A stretch of 64,000 bases of DNA from Mycobacterium sp. E2733 (lineage in GTDB: Bacteria > Actinomycetota > Actinomycetes > Mycobacteriales > Mycobacteriaceae): positions 20,870 through 84,869 of the forward strand of contig NZ_LZJZ01000109.1 in assembly GCF_001667585.1 (NCBI RefSeq), written 5' to 3'. Below are positions 8,419-16,970 of this stretch, piece after piece (position 1 is the stretch's first letter; each line of letters begins with the position of its first letter). The position numbers and the translations under genes were made by a program. Under the pieces are notes generated by a model. The model made no database searches and was not told where the DNA came from. It was given only the letters and a program-made list of their open reading frames with translations.

Positions 8419-9864
8419 ATGGCCCCCCGCCGCATCCGACCCACCCGGCCGCTCGCCCCGCACGGGCTGCCCGGCCACCTGGTGGGATTCGTGGAAGCCC
8501 TTCGTGGAGTGGGTATTTCGGTCGGACCATCCGAGACCGTGGACGCCGGGCGGGTGATGGCCACCCTCGGTTTGGGCGATCGTGAGGTGTTGCGCGAGGG
8601 CATCGCCTGCGCCGTGTTGCGCCGTCCCGAACACCGCGAGACCTACGACGCCATGTTCGACCTGTGGTTTCCCGCGGCTTTGGGCACGCGCGCGGTGGTG
8701 ACCGACGAGGAGGCCGACGGGACGCCGGACGACTCATTGCCGCCCGACGACGTCGAGGCCATGCGCCAGATGCTGCTGGAGTTGCTCGCCGAGAACCCCG
8801 ACCTCGCCGACATGGACGAGCGGCTGGTCGCGATGATCGCGCGCATCGTGGAGGCCTACGGCAAATACAGTTCCAGCCGCGGACCGTCGTTCTCCTCCTA
8901 CCAGGCGCTCAAGGCGATGGCGCTCGACGAATTGGAGGGCAAGCTGCTGGCGGGGCTGCTCGCCCCGTACGGCGACGAACCCACGCCCACCCAGGAGCAG
9001 ATCGCCAAAGCGCTCGCCGCGCAACGGATCACCCAGTTGCGCAAGATGGTCGATGCCGAGACCAAACGACGCACCGCCGAACAACTCGGTCGCGACCACG
9101 TCCAGATGTACGGCATCCCACAGCTTTCCGAGAACGTCGAATTCCTGCGCGCCTCCGGCGAGCAGTTGCGCCAGATGCAACGGGTGGTGGCCCCGTTGGC
9201 CCGGACCCTGGCCACCCGGCTGGCGGCCCGCCGGCGACGCAGCCGCGCCGGGGTGATCGACCTGCGCAAGACCCTCCGCAAGTCGATGTCCACCGGCGGC
9301 GTGCCGATCGACGTGGTGTTGGCCAAACCCCGCCCTGCGCGACCGGAACTGGTGGTGCTGTGCGACGTGTCCGGCTCCGTCGCCGGATTCAGCCACTTCA
9401 CCCTGCTGCTGGTACACGCGCTGCGCCAACAATTCTCGCGGGTCCGGGTGTTCGCCTTCATCGACACCACCGACGAGGTGACCCACATGTTCGGACCAGA
9501 AGCCGACCTGGCCGTGGCGATCCAGCGGATCACCCGCGAGGCCGGCGTCTACAGCCGCGACGGGCATTCCGACTACGGCAACGCGTTCGCGTCGTTCGTG
9601 CAGGCGTTCCCCAACGTCCTGTCGCCGCGCAGCTCGCTGCTGGTGCTCGGCGACGGCCGCACCAACTACCGCAACCCGGAGACCGAGCTGCTGGCCCACA
9701 TGGTGACCGCCAGCCGGCACGCGCACTGGCTGAACCCCGAGCCCAAGCACCTGTGGGGCAGCGGCGACTCGGCGGTGCCGCGCTACCAAGAAGTCATCGC
9801 GATGCACGAATGCCGGTCGGCCAAGCAGCTCGCCGCGGTGATCGACCAGCTGTTGCCGGTCTAA
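8419..9864 (+). CDS. VWA-domain (CoxE-like) protein, partner of the MoxR ATPase
   Basis: A 481-residue cytosolic protein of the CoxE-like family. The C-terminal von Willebrand A domain carries a MIDAS metal site: DVSGSVAGF near residue 316 and the downstream 'GDGRTNYRNP' loop near 413. The N-terminal half is helical and rich in Glu, Arg and Gln. In CO dehydrogenase systems the CoxD/CoxE (MoxR/VWA) pair matures the metal site. No such enzyme is encoded nearby, so the target is open. It is co-directional with and 10 bases from the ATPase gene, and equivalent to Rv2425c. Confidence 0.9.
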   Translation: MAPRRIRPTRPLAPHGLPGHLVGFVEALRGVGISVGPSETVDAGRVMATLGLGDREVLREGIACAVLRRPEHRETYDAMFDLWFPAALGTRAVVTDEEADGTPDDSLPPDDVEAMRQMLLELLAENPDLADMDERLVAMIARIVEAYGKYSSSRGPSFSSYQALKAMALDELEGKLLAGLLAPYGDEPTPTQEQIAKALAAQRITQLRKMVDAETKRRTAEQLGRDHVQMYGIPQLSENVEFLRASGEQLRQMQRVVAPLARTLATRLAARRRRSRAGVIDLRKTLRKSMSTGGVPIDVVLAKPRPARPELVVLCDVSGSVAGFSHFTLLLVHALRQQFSRVRVFAFIDTTDEVTHMFGPEADLAVAIQRITREAGVYSRDGHSDYGNAFASFVQAFPNVLSPRSSLLVLGDGRTNYRNPETELLAHMVTASRHAHWLNPEPKHLWGSGDSAVPRYQEVIAMHECRSAKQLAAVIDQLLPV

Positions 9865-10020
9865 GGCGGTCGCGCCTCGCGTCACGCTGGCGTGACGCTC
9901 GGACTCCAGAGCTGCGCCGGCGTCACCCTCGCGGGAGGCGGCCGCGCGAGACGGCCCCGGGAGGTGGGCGGCCGGCTGAGAAATCGGGCCGGATCGCCGC
10001 CTCAAGTAAGCTGGCAAATC

Positions 10021-10689
10021 GTGCAAAAGCAGCTGCGCAGGCTGGGAGTGATGGGTGGGACGTTCGATCCCATCCATTACGGGCACCTGGTTGCCGCCAG
10101 TGAGGTCGCCGACCTGTTCGACCTCGACGAAGTGGTGTTCGTGCCCAGCGGTCAGCCCTGGCAGAAAGACCGGCACGTTTCCGCCGCCGAGGACCGATAC
10201 CTGATGACGGTGATCGCCACCGCGTCCAACCCCCGCTTCTCGGTGAGCCGGGTCGACATCGACCGCGCCGGGCCCACCTACACCAAGGACACCCTGCGGG
10301 ACCTGCACGCCCTCAACCCCGATTCGCAGCTGTACTTCATCACCGGCGCCGACGCCCTGGCGTCCATCCTGTCCTGGCAGGGCTGGGAGGAGCTGTTTCA
10401 GTTGGCGCGGTTCGTCGGCGTCAGCCGGCCCGGATACGAGCTGCGCCGGGAGCACATCACCGGCGTGCTGGGCGAGCTGGCCGAGGACGTGCTGACGCTC
10501 GTTGAGATCCCGGCGCTGGCGATCTCGTCGACCGATTGCCGGCTGCGCGCCGAACAGCAGCGGCCCCTGTGGTATCTGATGCCCGACGGCGTCGTGCAGT
10601 ACGTCTCCAAGCGCCGGCTGTACCGTAGCGGCAAAAAATCGAAGGACACCGTGAGCCGCTCAACCCTGCCCGCCGGGAACAACACATGA
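10021..10689 (+). CDS. nadD: Nicotinate-mononucleotide adenylyltransferase
   Basis: A 222-residue nucleotidyltransferase that joins ATP and nicotinate mononucleotide to form deamido-NAD. The adenylyltransferase signature GGTFDPIHYGHL is near residues 12-23, with both catalytic His residues. The C-terminal 'ISSTDCRLRAEQ' corresponds to the ISSTxIR motif, with Cys replacing the usual hydrophobic residue. The GTG at 10021 is preferred over upstream GTGs because it puts the first beta strand (RRLGVMGG) at the N-terminus; its ribosome-binding site is weak. The stop overlaps the rsfS start (ATGA), beginning a chain of overlapping genes. Matches Rv2421c. Confidence 0.94.
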   Translation: MQKQLRRLGVMGGTFDPIHYGHLVAASEVADLFDLDEVVFVPSGQPWQKDRHVSAAEDRYLMTVIATASNPRFSVSRVDIDRAGPTYTKDTLRDLHALNPDSQLYFITGADALASILSWQGWEELFQLARFVGVSRPGYELRREHITGVLGELAEDVLTLVEIPALAISSTDCRLRAEQQRPLWYLMPDGVVQYVSKRRLYRSGKKSKDTVSRSTLPAGNNT

Positions 10690-11075
10690 CCGCCACCCAG
10701 GAGGCCATCGACATGGCGACGGTGGCCGCCGGCGCGGCCGCCTCGAAGCTCGCCGACGATGTCGTCGTGATCGACGTGTCCGGCCAGCTGGTCATCACGG
10801 ACTGCTTCGTCATCGCCTCGGCGTCCAACGAACGGCAGGTCAATGCCATCGTCGACGAGGTCGAGGAGAAGATGCGCAGGGCCGGCTACAAACCCGCGCG
10901 CAGGGAGGGCACCCGGGAGGGCCGCTGGACGCTGCTGGACTACCGCGACATCGTCGTGCACATTCAGCACCAGGACGACCGCGACTTCTACGCCCTGGAC
11001 CGGTTGTGGGGCGACTGCCCGGTGGTGCCGGTGGACCTGGCCGCCGTCCCCGACGACTCGGCGGGCACGCCATGA
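10686..11075 (+). CDS. rsfS: Ribosomal silencing factor RsfS
   Basis: A 129-residue RsfS/Iojap protein that binds ribosomal protein L14 (uL14) and blocks subunit joining during starvation. Family landmarks are 'DVSGQLVITDCFVIASASNERQ' (about residues 31-52), 'REGTREGRWTLLDY' and 'FYALDRLWGD'. Its start overlaps the nadD stop and its stop overlaps the gpgP start, both as ATGA, which points to translational coupling. nadD-rsfS linkage is widespread in bacteria. Confidence 0.95.
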   Translation: MTATQEAIDMATVAAGAAASKLADDVVVIDVSGQLVITDCFVIASASNERQVNAIVDEVEEKMRRAGYKPARREGTREGRWTLLDYRDIVVHIQHQDDRDFYALDRLWGDCPVVPVDLAAVPDDSAGTP

Positions 11076-11746
11076 CGATTCGTCGCCTGATCATGTTGCG
11101 GCACGGGCAGACCGAGTTCAATGCCGGCAGCCGCATGCAGGGCCAGCTGGATTCCCAACTCAGCGAACTCGGGCGGGCGCAAGCGATCGCGGCGGCCGAG
11201 GTGCTCGGCAAGCTGCAGCCGTTGCTGATCGTGTCGTCGGATCTGCATCGCGCCTACGACACGGCAATCAGGCTGGGGGAGCGGACCGGCCTGCCGATCC
11301 GGGTGGATCCGCGGTTAAGGGAAACGCACCTCGGCGACTGGCAGGGACTGACGCACACCGAGGTCGACACGCACGCCCCCGGTGCCCGCCTGGCCTGGCG
11401 CGAGGACGCCACCTGGGCGCCGCACGGCGGCGAAAGCCGGGTCGACGTCGCCGCCCGCAGCGTGCCGTTGGTCACCGAATTGGTCTCCGGCGAGCCGGAA
11501 TGGGGTGGCCCCCAGCACGCCGATCGGCCGGTGGTGCTGGTGGCCCACGGCGGCCTGATCGCCGCGCTGTCCGCCGCGCTGCTGAAGCTTCCGGTCACCA
11601 ACTGGCCGGTTTTGGGCGGCATGGGCAACGCCAGCTGGGTGCAGCTCTCGGGCCATTCCGACGACTCCGGGGCGGGTTTCGAGCGCATCCGGTGGCGCCT
11701 GGACGTATGGAACGCTTCGGCACAGGTGTCCAACGATGTCCTCTGA
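11072..11746 (+). CDS. gpgP: Glucosyl-3-phosphoglycerate phosphatase (histidine phosphatase superfamily)
   Basis: A 224-residue histidine phosphatase that removes phosphate from glucosyl-3-phosphoglycerate to give glucosylglycerate, the early precursor of methylglucose lipopolysaccharides. The RHGQTEFN motif (about residues 10-17) holds the phospho-accepting His. A second active-site His is in 'VLVAHGGLIAAL' near residue 160. The ATG at 11072 overlaps the rsfS stop. The next gene, octT, acts in the same pathway, which supports this call over a generic phosphoglycerate mutase. Equivalent to Rv2419c. Confidence 0.92.
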   Translation: MTIRRLIMLRHGQTEFNAGSRMQGQLDSQLSELGRAQAIAAAEVLGKLQPLLIVSSDLHRAYDTAIRLGERTGLPIRVDPRLRETHLGDWQGLTHTEVDTHAPGARLAWREDATWAPHGGESRVDVAARSVPLVTELVSGEPEWGGPQHADRPVVLVAHGGLIAALSAALLKLPVTNWPVLGGMGNASWVQLSGHSDDSGAGFERIRWRLDVWNASAQVSNDVL

Positions 11747-12599
11747 GGCCCGGCCCACGCTGCTGATCTTCGCGGATTCGCTGGCCTACTACGGGCCCAC
11801 CGGCGGCCTACCCGCCGACGATCCCCGCATTTGGCCGAATATCGTTGCCGCCCAATTAGATTGGGATGTCGAACTGATCGGGCGCATCGGCTGGACGTGC
11901 CGGGACATCTGGTGGGCGGCGACCCAGGACCCGCGCGCCTGGGCGGCGCTGCCCAGGGCGGGCGCCGTCATCTTCGCAACCGGCGGCATGGATTCGCTGC
12001 CGTCGGTGCTGCCGACCGCGCTGCGCGAACTGATCCGCTACGTGCGCCCGCCGCGTTTGCGGCGCTGGGTCCGCGACGGCTACGGCTGGCTGCAGCCCAG
12101 GCTTTCACCGGTGGCCCGGTCCGCGCTGCCCGCGCACCTGAGTGCCGACTACCTCGAACAGACCCGCAACGCAATCGATTTCAACCGCCCGGGGATTCCG
12201 ATCGTGGCCTCGCTGCCCTCGGTGCACATCGCCGACACGTACGGCAGGGCCCACCACGGCCGCCCCGCGACCGCCGCGGCGATCACCGAGTGGGCGCAGA
12301 ACCACGATGTCCCCCTGGTCGATCTCAAGGCGGCGGTCGCCGAGCACATCATGAGTGGACGAGGGAATCCCGACGGCATTCACTGGAATTTCGAAGCCCA
12401 CGAGGCGGTTGCCGAGCTGATGCTGAAGGCCCTGGCCGAAGCCGGCGTGGTGACGATGCAGTGGGGGCACCACCCGCTTGCGGGGGACGCGCAGCGTGAT
12501 GAGGTGGGGGCACGCCCCCAGAGGGAGGGACCCCCACCCGCTTGCGGGGGAGACCCGCGCAATCAAACCGGCGTGTCGACCGACAAGCCACGCTCGTGA
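11736..12599 (+). CDS. octT: Diglucosylglycerate octanoyltransferase, with repeat-derived C-terminal extension
   Basis: An SGNH/GDSL-fold acyltransferase that octanoylates diglucosylglycerate in methylglucose lipopolysaccharide synthesis. The block I serine is in FADSLAYYG (about residues 11-19) and the catalytic Asp/His pair is in NPDGIHWNF near residue 213. It overlaps gpgP by 11 bases, and its TGA overlaps the downstream GTG start (GTGA). The domain ends near residue 240, close to the 247-residue family length I recall. About 35 further residues, rich in Gly, Pro and His, are encoded by a GC-rich palindromic repeat (12461-12552) that kept the frame open. The extension is unlikely to be functional. 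Confidence 0.88.
   Translation: MSSEARPTLLIFADSLAYYGPTGGLPADDPRIWPNIVAAQLDWDVELIGRIGWTCRDIWWAATQDPRAWAALPRAGAVIFATGGMDSLPSVLPTALRELIRYVRPPRLRRWVRDGYGWLQPRLSPVARSALPAHLSADYLEQTRNAIDFNRPGIPIVASLPSVHIADTYGRAHHGRPATAAAITEWAQNHDVPLVDLKAAVAEHIMSGRGNPDGIHWNFEAHEAVAELMLKALAEAGVVTMQWGHHPLAGDAQRDEVGARPQREGPPPACGGDPRNQTGVSTDKPRS
12461..12552. repeat. GC-rich palindromic repeat inside the 3' end of octT
   Basis: GTGGGGGCAC occurs at 12461-12470 and again at 12503-12512. ACCCGCTTGCGGGGGA occurs at 12472-12487 and 12536-12551. GGTGGGGG at 12502-12509 can pair with CCCCCACC at 12530-12537, giving a strong stem. It resembles the short GC-rich interspersed repeats of mycobacterial genomes, but copy number cannot be judged from one window. 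Confidence 0.7.
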
Positions 12600-13429
12600 C
12601 CGTCGTGGTGGTGACCGACGCGTCGGCGCGCTTGCCGGCCGACCTGCTGGAGCAGTGGGCGATACGCGTTGTGCCGCTGCACATCCTGCTCGACGGCGTG
12701 GACTTGCGCGACGGTGTGGACGAGATCCCCGAAGACATCTACAAGCGTCACGCCACCACGGCGGCTGCCACGCCGGCCGAACTGGCCGACGCCTACCAGC
12801 AGGCATTGGCCGACAGCGCCGGTGATGGCGTGGTGGCGGTGCACCTTTCATCCGCGCTGTCGGGCACCTGCGGCGCCGCCGAACGGACCGCCGCCGACCT
12901 GGACGCCCACGTGCGGGTCGTCGACTCGAGGTCGACCGCGATGGGCACGGGCTTTATTGCGTTGGCCGCCGCGCGGGCCGCGGCCGGCGGCGGCGACCTC
13001 GACGCCGTCGCCGACGCGGCAAAGGCGGCGGCACGGCACAGCCACGCGTTCATGGTGGTGCACCGCCTGGACAACCTGCGCCGCAGCGGACGGATCGGCG
13101 GCGCCAAGGCATGGCTGGGCACAGCGCTGGCGCTCAAGCCGCTGCTGCGCATCGACGACGGCAAACTCGTTCTGGCCCAACGGGTGCGCACCGTCACCCA
13201 CGCAACGGAGGCGATGATCGACCGGGTCTGCGACGCCGCCGGCGACAGTCCCGCCGCGCTGGCGGTGCATCACGTCGCCAACCCGGACGGCGCGAAGGAA
13301 GTGGCGGCGGAGCTGGCGCGCAGACTACCGGCCTGCGAGCCGGCGATCATCACCCCGTTGGGGCCGGTGCTGGCGTTGCATGTCGGCGCAGGAGCCGTCG
13401 CGGTCGTCGTGCAGCTGCCGACGCCTTAG
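12596..13429 (+). CDS. DegV-family lipid-binding (EDD-fold) protein
   Basis: A 277-residue DegV protein. The family binds fatty acids and in some bacteria is the FakB subunit that presents fatty acids to a kinase. Landmarks are 'VVVVTDASARLPADLL' at the N-terminus, the 'VHLSSALSGTCGAA' loop near residue 80, and 'VVDSRSTAMGTGF' near 103. The GTG at 12596 overlaps the octT stop, so it is probably coupled to the nadD-octT run. Its stop overlaps the stop of the convergent mmpL gene. Equivalent to Rv2417c; in M. tuberculosis eis comes next, but it is missing here. Confidence 0.9.
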   Translation: MTVVVVTDASARLPADLLEQWAIRVVPLHILLDGVDLRDGVDEIPEDIYKRHATTAAATPAELADAYQQALADSAGDGVVAVHLSSALSGTCGAAERTAADLDAHVRVVDSRSTAMGTGFIALAAARAAAGGGDLDAVADAAKAAARHSHAFMVVHRLDNLRRSGRIGGAKAWLGTALALKPLLRIDDGKLVLAQRVRTVTHATEAMIDRVCDAAGDSPAALAVHHVANPDGAKEVAAELARRLPACEPAIITPLGPVLALHVGAGAVAVVVQLPTP

Positions 13430-16335
13430 GCGGAGGCCGCCGCCACCGACCGCCGCGCGTTGTCGCCCCGTGGATGCACCACCTGCGGCCACCAGAACCA
13501 GCGGCCCAGCAGCGTCGCGATCGACGGCATCAGCAACGTGCGCACGACCAGCGTGTCGAGCAGCAGACCGATGCACACCGTCGAACCGAACTGCCCCAGC
13601 ACCCGCAGGTCACTGCCCAACATGGCCGCCATGGTGAACGCGAACACCAGACCCGCCGCCGTCACCACCCCGCCGGTACCCGCCATCGACCGGATGATCC
13701 CCGTTTTGAGGCCGGCATGGATCTCTTCTTTGAACCGGGACACCAGCAGCAGGTTGTAGTCGGATCCGACGGCCAGCAGGATGATCACGGACAGCGCCAT
13801 CACGATCCAGTGGATTCTGATGCCGAACAGGTCCTGCCAAATCAGCACGGACAGGCCGAACGACGCCGCGATCGAGCTGGCCGCGGTGCCGACGATCACC
13901 AGCGCCGCCACCACGCTTCGAGTGAGCAGCAGCATGATCATGAAGATCAGCGTCAGCGCGGACACCACGGCGATCATCAGGTCGTACTTCTCGCCGTCGG
14001 CCATGTCCTTGAACGTCGCGGCGGTTCCGCCCAGATAGACCCGGGCGTCGGACAGCGACGATTGCTTGAGACCCTCCTGCGCGGCGGTGCGTTCGGCGTC
14101 GACTTGCGCAATGCCCTCGGGCGACATCGGATCGCCCTGATGCGTGATGAAGAACCGCGCCGATTTACCGTCCGGCGACAAGAACATCCGAAGGCCGGTC
14201 TGGAAGTCGGGGTTGTCGAAGGCCTCGGGCGGCAGGTAGAAGAAGTCGTCGTTCTTCGATGCGTCGAAGCTTTGCCCCATCACGATCCCGGTGTTGCTCA
14301 TCGCCTCCATCTGGTCGATCATCGCCTTGAACGTCTGATACAGGGTCAGCGTGATGCCCCTGGTGGTCTTCAGCGTGGTGATCAGCGTGGGAAACAGCGC
14401 ATTCAGGTCATGGGTGGCCTTGGCGGTGTGCTCGATATCGGCCGTCAGATAGTGGAACTGCTCGGCGAGTTGGTCGAACCCGTCGAACGTGTCGAACAGG
14501 GACCGCAACCCGATGCACACGGGAATGTCGTAGCAGTGCCGCTCCCAGTAGAAGATGCTGCGTATCGGCCGGAAGGTGTCGTCGAAATCCGCGATGTGGT
14601 CACGCAGGGTGTCGGTGATCTGCGACGTCACCGCGGTCGTCTTCGCGCTGTCGTCGGCGGCGTTGGCCAGGTCTAGCGACACCTCGTATTGGCGTTGCGT
14701 GGTTTCGATCTGGGTCTGCAGGTCGTCGGCCATCCGGAGGATGTCGGCGATGCGTTCCTTGAGGAAGCTCATGTTCTGCATCGTCGTCTGACTCTGGACG
14801 CTGTTCTGGAACGGTATCGAGCTGTGCTGGATCGGAATGCCCAGCGGCCGGGTGATGTCCTGGACCATCGCGATGCCCAGCGTGCGCATCTCGTTTTTGG
14901 CCACCCGGTCCAGCACCAGCATGTCGGCCGGGTTTCGCATGTCGTGGTCGGATTCGACCATCAACAGGTCGGGGTTCATCCGTGCCTCGGAGAAATGCCG
15001 GTTCGCGGCCTCCTGTCCTTGATTGGACGGAGCGGACAATGGCAGGTAATGGCGGTCGTTGTAGCTCGTGTGGAAGCTCGGCAGGGCAATCATGCCGACC
15101 AGCACGACCGCGGCGCTCACGGCCAAAACCGGTGCCGGCCAACGTACTACGGCGGTACCCACCCGGCGCCACAGCCGGCCACGCTTGGCCTGCCTCTCGA
15201 ACAAGTGGAAGCGGCTGCCGACGAACACCACCGCGGGCCCCAGCGTGACGCCGGCCAGCACCACGACGATCATGCCGATCGCCACGGGCGCCCCCATGGT
15301 GTTGAACCACGGTAGCCGCGAAAAACTGAGGCAATAGGTCGCGCCCGCAATCGTCAGGCCCGACCCCAAGACGACCGGGGCGACACCCTTGAATGTGGTG
15401 TAGTACGCGGTTTCTCGGTCTTCGCCTGCGGCCAGCGCCTCCTGATAGCGCCCGATGAGGAAGATGCCGTAGTCCGTACCCGCGGCGATCGCCAACATGG
15501 TGAGGATGTTGGCGGCGAAGGTGGTGAGCCCGAATGCGTTGTGGTACGCGAGAACCGCGACGACCCCCCGCGAACACGCCAGCGCGACAAAGGTCATGAA
15601 CAGCTGCACCAGCGTGGTGACGATGGACCGGTAGACCAGCAGCAACATGATCGCGATGGCGCCCAAGGTGAACAGCGTGATCTTGGCCAGGCTGGCGTTA
15701 CCGATGATGTGCATATCGTCGGACAGCGCGGCAGGGCCCGTGACGTAGGCCTTCACGCCGGGTGGCGCCTTGTTCTCCTCGATCACCTTGCGGACGGAAT
15801 CCACCGACTCGTTGGCCAGCGTCGTGCCCTGGTTACCGGCGAGGTTCACCTGCACATAGGCGCTCTTGGCGTCGGCGCTCTGCGCACCCGCCGCCGTCAG
15901 CCGGTCGCCCCAGAAGTCCTGAATGTGCTGAATGTGCTTGGGATCCTGGCGGAGTTGCCGAATCAGCTTGTCGTAGTACTGGTGCGCGTCGGGGCCGAGC
16001 GGTTGCTGGCCCTCCAACACGATCATCACCGTGCTGTTGGAGTCGAATTCGTGGAAATTGTGGCCCAGGCGCATCATCGCCTTCATCGACGGCGCGTCCA
16101 GCGGTGTCATCGGCGCCGAGTGGGCCTCACCAACTTTTTCCAGTGTCGGAACGATGACATTCACCAGGACCGTCACGAACAACCAAACCAAAATGATCGG
16201 CACCGCAAAGATGCGGATCGCATGCGGCAGGTACGGGCGGTGGCCCCGCTCGGCCTTGGACAGGCCCTTGACGTTGATCGGGCCGGTGTCGGCCGCGCTC
16301 ACATCCCGTTGGGTCTTGTTGCTCGCGTTGCTCAT
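13426..16335 (-). CDS. MmpL-family RND transporter (MmpL4/5-like)
   Basis: A 969-residue inner-membrane RND protein with the usual layout: one helix (about residues 40-62), a large periplasmic loop, five helices (about 208-370), a second helix-loop region with a long coiled-coil-prone periplasmic domain (about 420-750), then five C-terminal helices. The proton-relay region is recognisable in 'AAGTDYGIFLIGRY' near residue 289 and 'LAVGSDYNLLLVSRF' near 865. Length and sequence style are those of the MmpS-partnered MmpL4/MmpL5 group, which exports siderophores and drugs or lipids. The start overlaps the mmpS stop (ATGA). The substrate is unknown. Convergent with degV at the left edge of the lipid island. 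Confidence 0.92.
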   Translation of the reverse strand: MSNASNKTQRDVSAADTGPINVKGLSKAERGHRPYLPHAIRIFAVPIILVWLFVTVLVNVIVPTLEKVGEAHSAPMTPLDAPSMKAMMRLGHNFHEFDSNSTVMIVLEGQQPLGPDAHQYYDKLIRQLRQDPKHIQHIQDFWGDRLTAAGAQSADAKSAYVQVNLAGNQGTTLANESVDSVRKVIEENKAPPGVKAYVTGPAALSDDMHIIGNASLAKITLFTLGAIAIMLLLVYRSIVTTLVQLFMTFVALACSRGVVAVLAYHNAFGLTTFAANILTMLAIAAGTDYGIFLIGRYQEALAAGEDRETAYYTTFKGVAPVVLGSGLTIAGATYCLSFSRLPWFNTMGAPVAIGMIVVVLAGVTLGPAVVFVGSRFHLFERQAKRGRLWRRVGTAVVRWPAPVLAVSAAVVLVGMIALPSFHTSYNDRHYLPLSAPSNQGQEAANRHFSEARMNPDLLMVESDHDMRNPADMLVLDRVAKNEMRTLGIAMVQDITRPLGIPIQHSSIPFQNSVQSQTTMQNMSFLKERIADILRMADDLQTQIETTQRQYEVSLDLANAADDSAKTTAVTSQITDTLRDHIADFDDTFRPIRSIFYWERHCYDIPVCIGLRSLFDTFDGFDQLAEQFHYLTADIEHTAKATHDLNALFPTLITTLKTTRGITLTLYQTFKAMIDQMEAMSNTGIVMGQSFDASKNDDFFYLPPEAFDNPDFQTGLRMFLSPDGKSARFFITHQGDPMSPEGIAQVDAERTAAQEGLKQSSLSDARVYLGGTAATFKDMADGEKYDLMIAVVSALTLIFMIMLLLTRSVVAALVIVGTAASSIAASFGLSVLIWQDLFGIRIHWIVMALSVIILLAVGSDYNLLLVSRFKEEIHAGLKTGIIRSMAGTGGVVTAAGLVFAFTMAAMLGSDLRVLGQFGSTVCIGLLLDTLVVRTLLMPSIATLLGRWFWWPQVVHPRGDNARRSVAAASA

Positions 16336-16796
16336 GCGGACTTCACCAGGCAGAAGGTCTGCGCGTTGTGGCCGTCGGAACTCCGCTGTTCGCGGACGAC
16401 GCCGTCCACGGTGATCTTGCAGCTGATCTCACCGCTGTCGCTTTGCGCCATGATGTTGGCGCTGACCGACGGCAAGGTCGTCGAGATGGTGGTCGACCAC
16501 GGCAGCGGCGCCGCGTTCACCTGATGGGTGTTGGCGTTCTCGTCCCAGTAGTTGATGTTGGCGGTGGCCCCGGGCGGCCCGGTGATGTCGTAGACCACGA
16601 CCTTCGGGTTGAACTGCACGATTTCGATCCCCTTGCCGGCGTTCGCGTTGAGATCCTGCGAGCCGAAAATCTTGTGGAGCCGGGACACGATCAACGCCGA
16701 AACAGCCAAGACCACCACCAGAAGCAGCGGTATCCACGCCCGTTTGAGCACGCGGGTTACGGTGCCGCTACGTGGACCTGAGTCTGGACTAGCCAC
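16332..16796 (-). CDS. MmpS-family accessory membrane protein
   Basis: A 154-residue protein with one N-terminal transmembrane helix (about residues 20-40) and a periplasmic beta-sandwich ending in 'SCKITVDGVVREQ' and 'TFCLVKSA'; the two Cys probably form the MmpS disulfide. MmpS proteins assist the co-encoded MmpL in export. The GTG at 16796 is supported by GGAAGG about a dozen bases upstream. The stop overlaps the mmpL start by four bases. Confidence 0.92.
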   Translation of the reverse strand: MASPDSGPRSGTVTRVLKRAWIPLLLVVVLAVSALIVSRLHKIFGSQDLNANAGKGIEIVQFNPKVVVYDITGPPGATANINYWDENANTHQVNAAPLPWSTTISTTLPSVSANIMAQSDSGEISCKITVDGVVREQRSSDGHNAQTFCLVKSA

Positions 16797-16890
16797 ACCT
16801 GACCGCCTTCCGCATAACCGCCACCCCGGCGCTGCCGCAAAGCTCGCCTACGTCGTCGACGACGCCGCTGTCTCTCGACCATTTGCTCAG

Positions 16891-16912
16891 CTAAGCACTC
16901 TAAACCTTAGTG
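16891..16912. promoter_or_regulatory. Inverted repeat upstream of mmpS, operator candidate
   Basis: CTAAG (16891-16895) and CTTAG (16906-16910) form a perfect inverted repeat separated by 10 bases. CACT/AGTG arms at 16896-16899 and 16909-16912 partly nest within it. It is about 95 bases upstream of the mmpS start in a 174-base gap that otherwise shows nothing coding. TetR/MarR-like repressors commonly bind such sites ahead of mmpS/mmpL genes, but no regulator gene is adjacent. Confidence 0.4.
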
Positions 16913-16970
16913 CACGCAAGCGTTCCTCCGGGGGCCTCCGATGTGGCGAACCGCATATGGTTCCCACCGC

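Noticed and set aside
6585..8603. 672-codon open frame on the minus strand opposite proA and moxR
   Set aside because: It is a high-GC antisense shadow: repetitive Arg/Gly/His/Gln composition, no domain, fully overlapped by two well-supported genes.
8734..10455. 573-codon open frame opposite the VWA gene and nadD
   Set aside because: Antisense shadow with no recognisable motif. It crosses two real genes.
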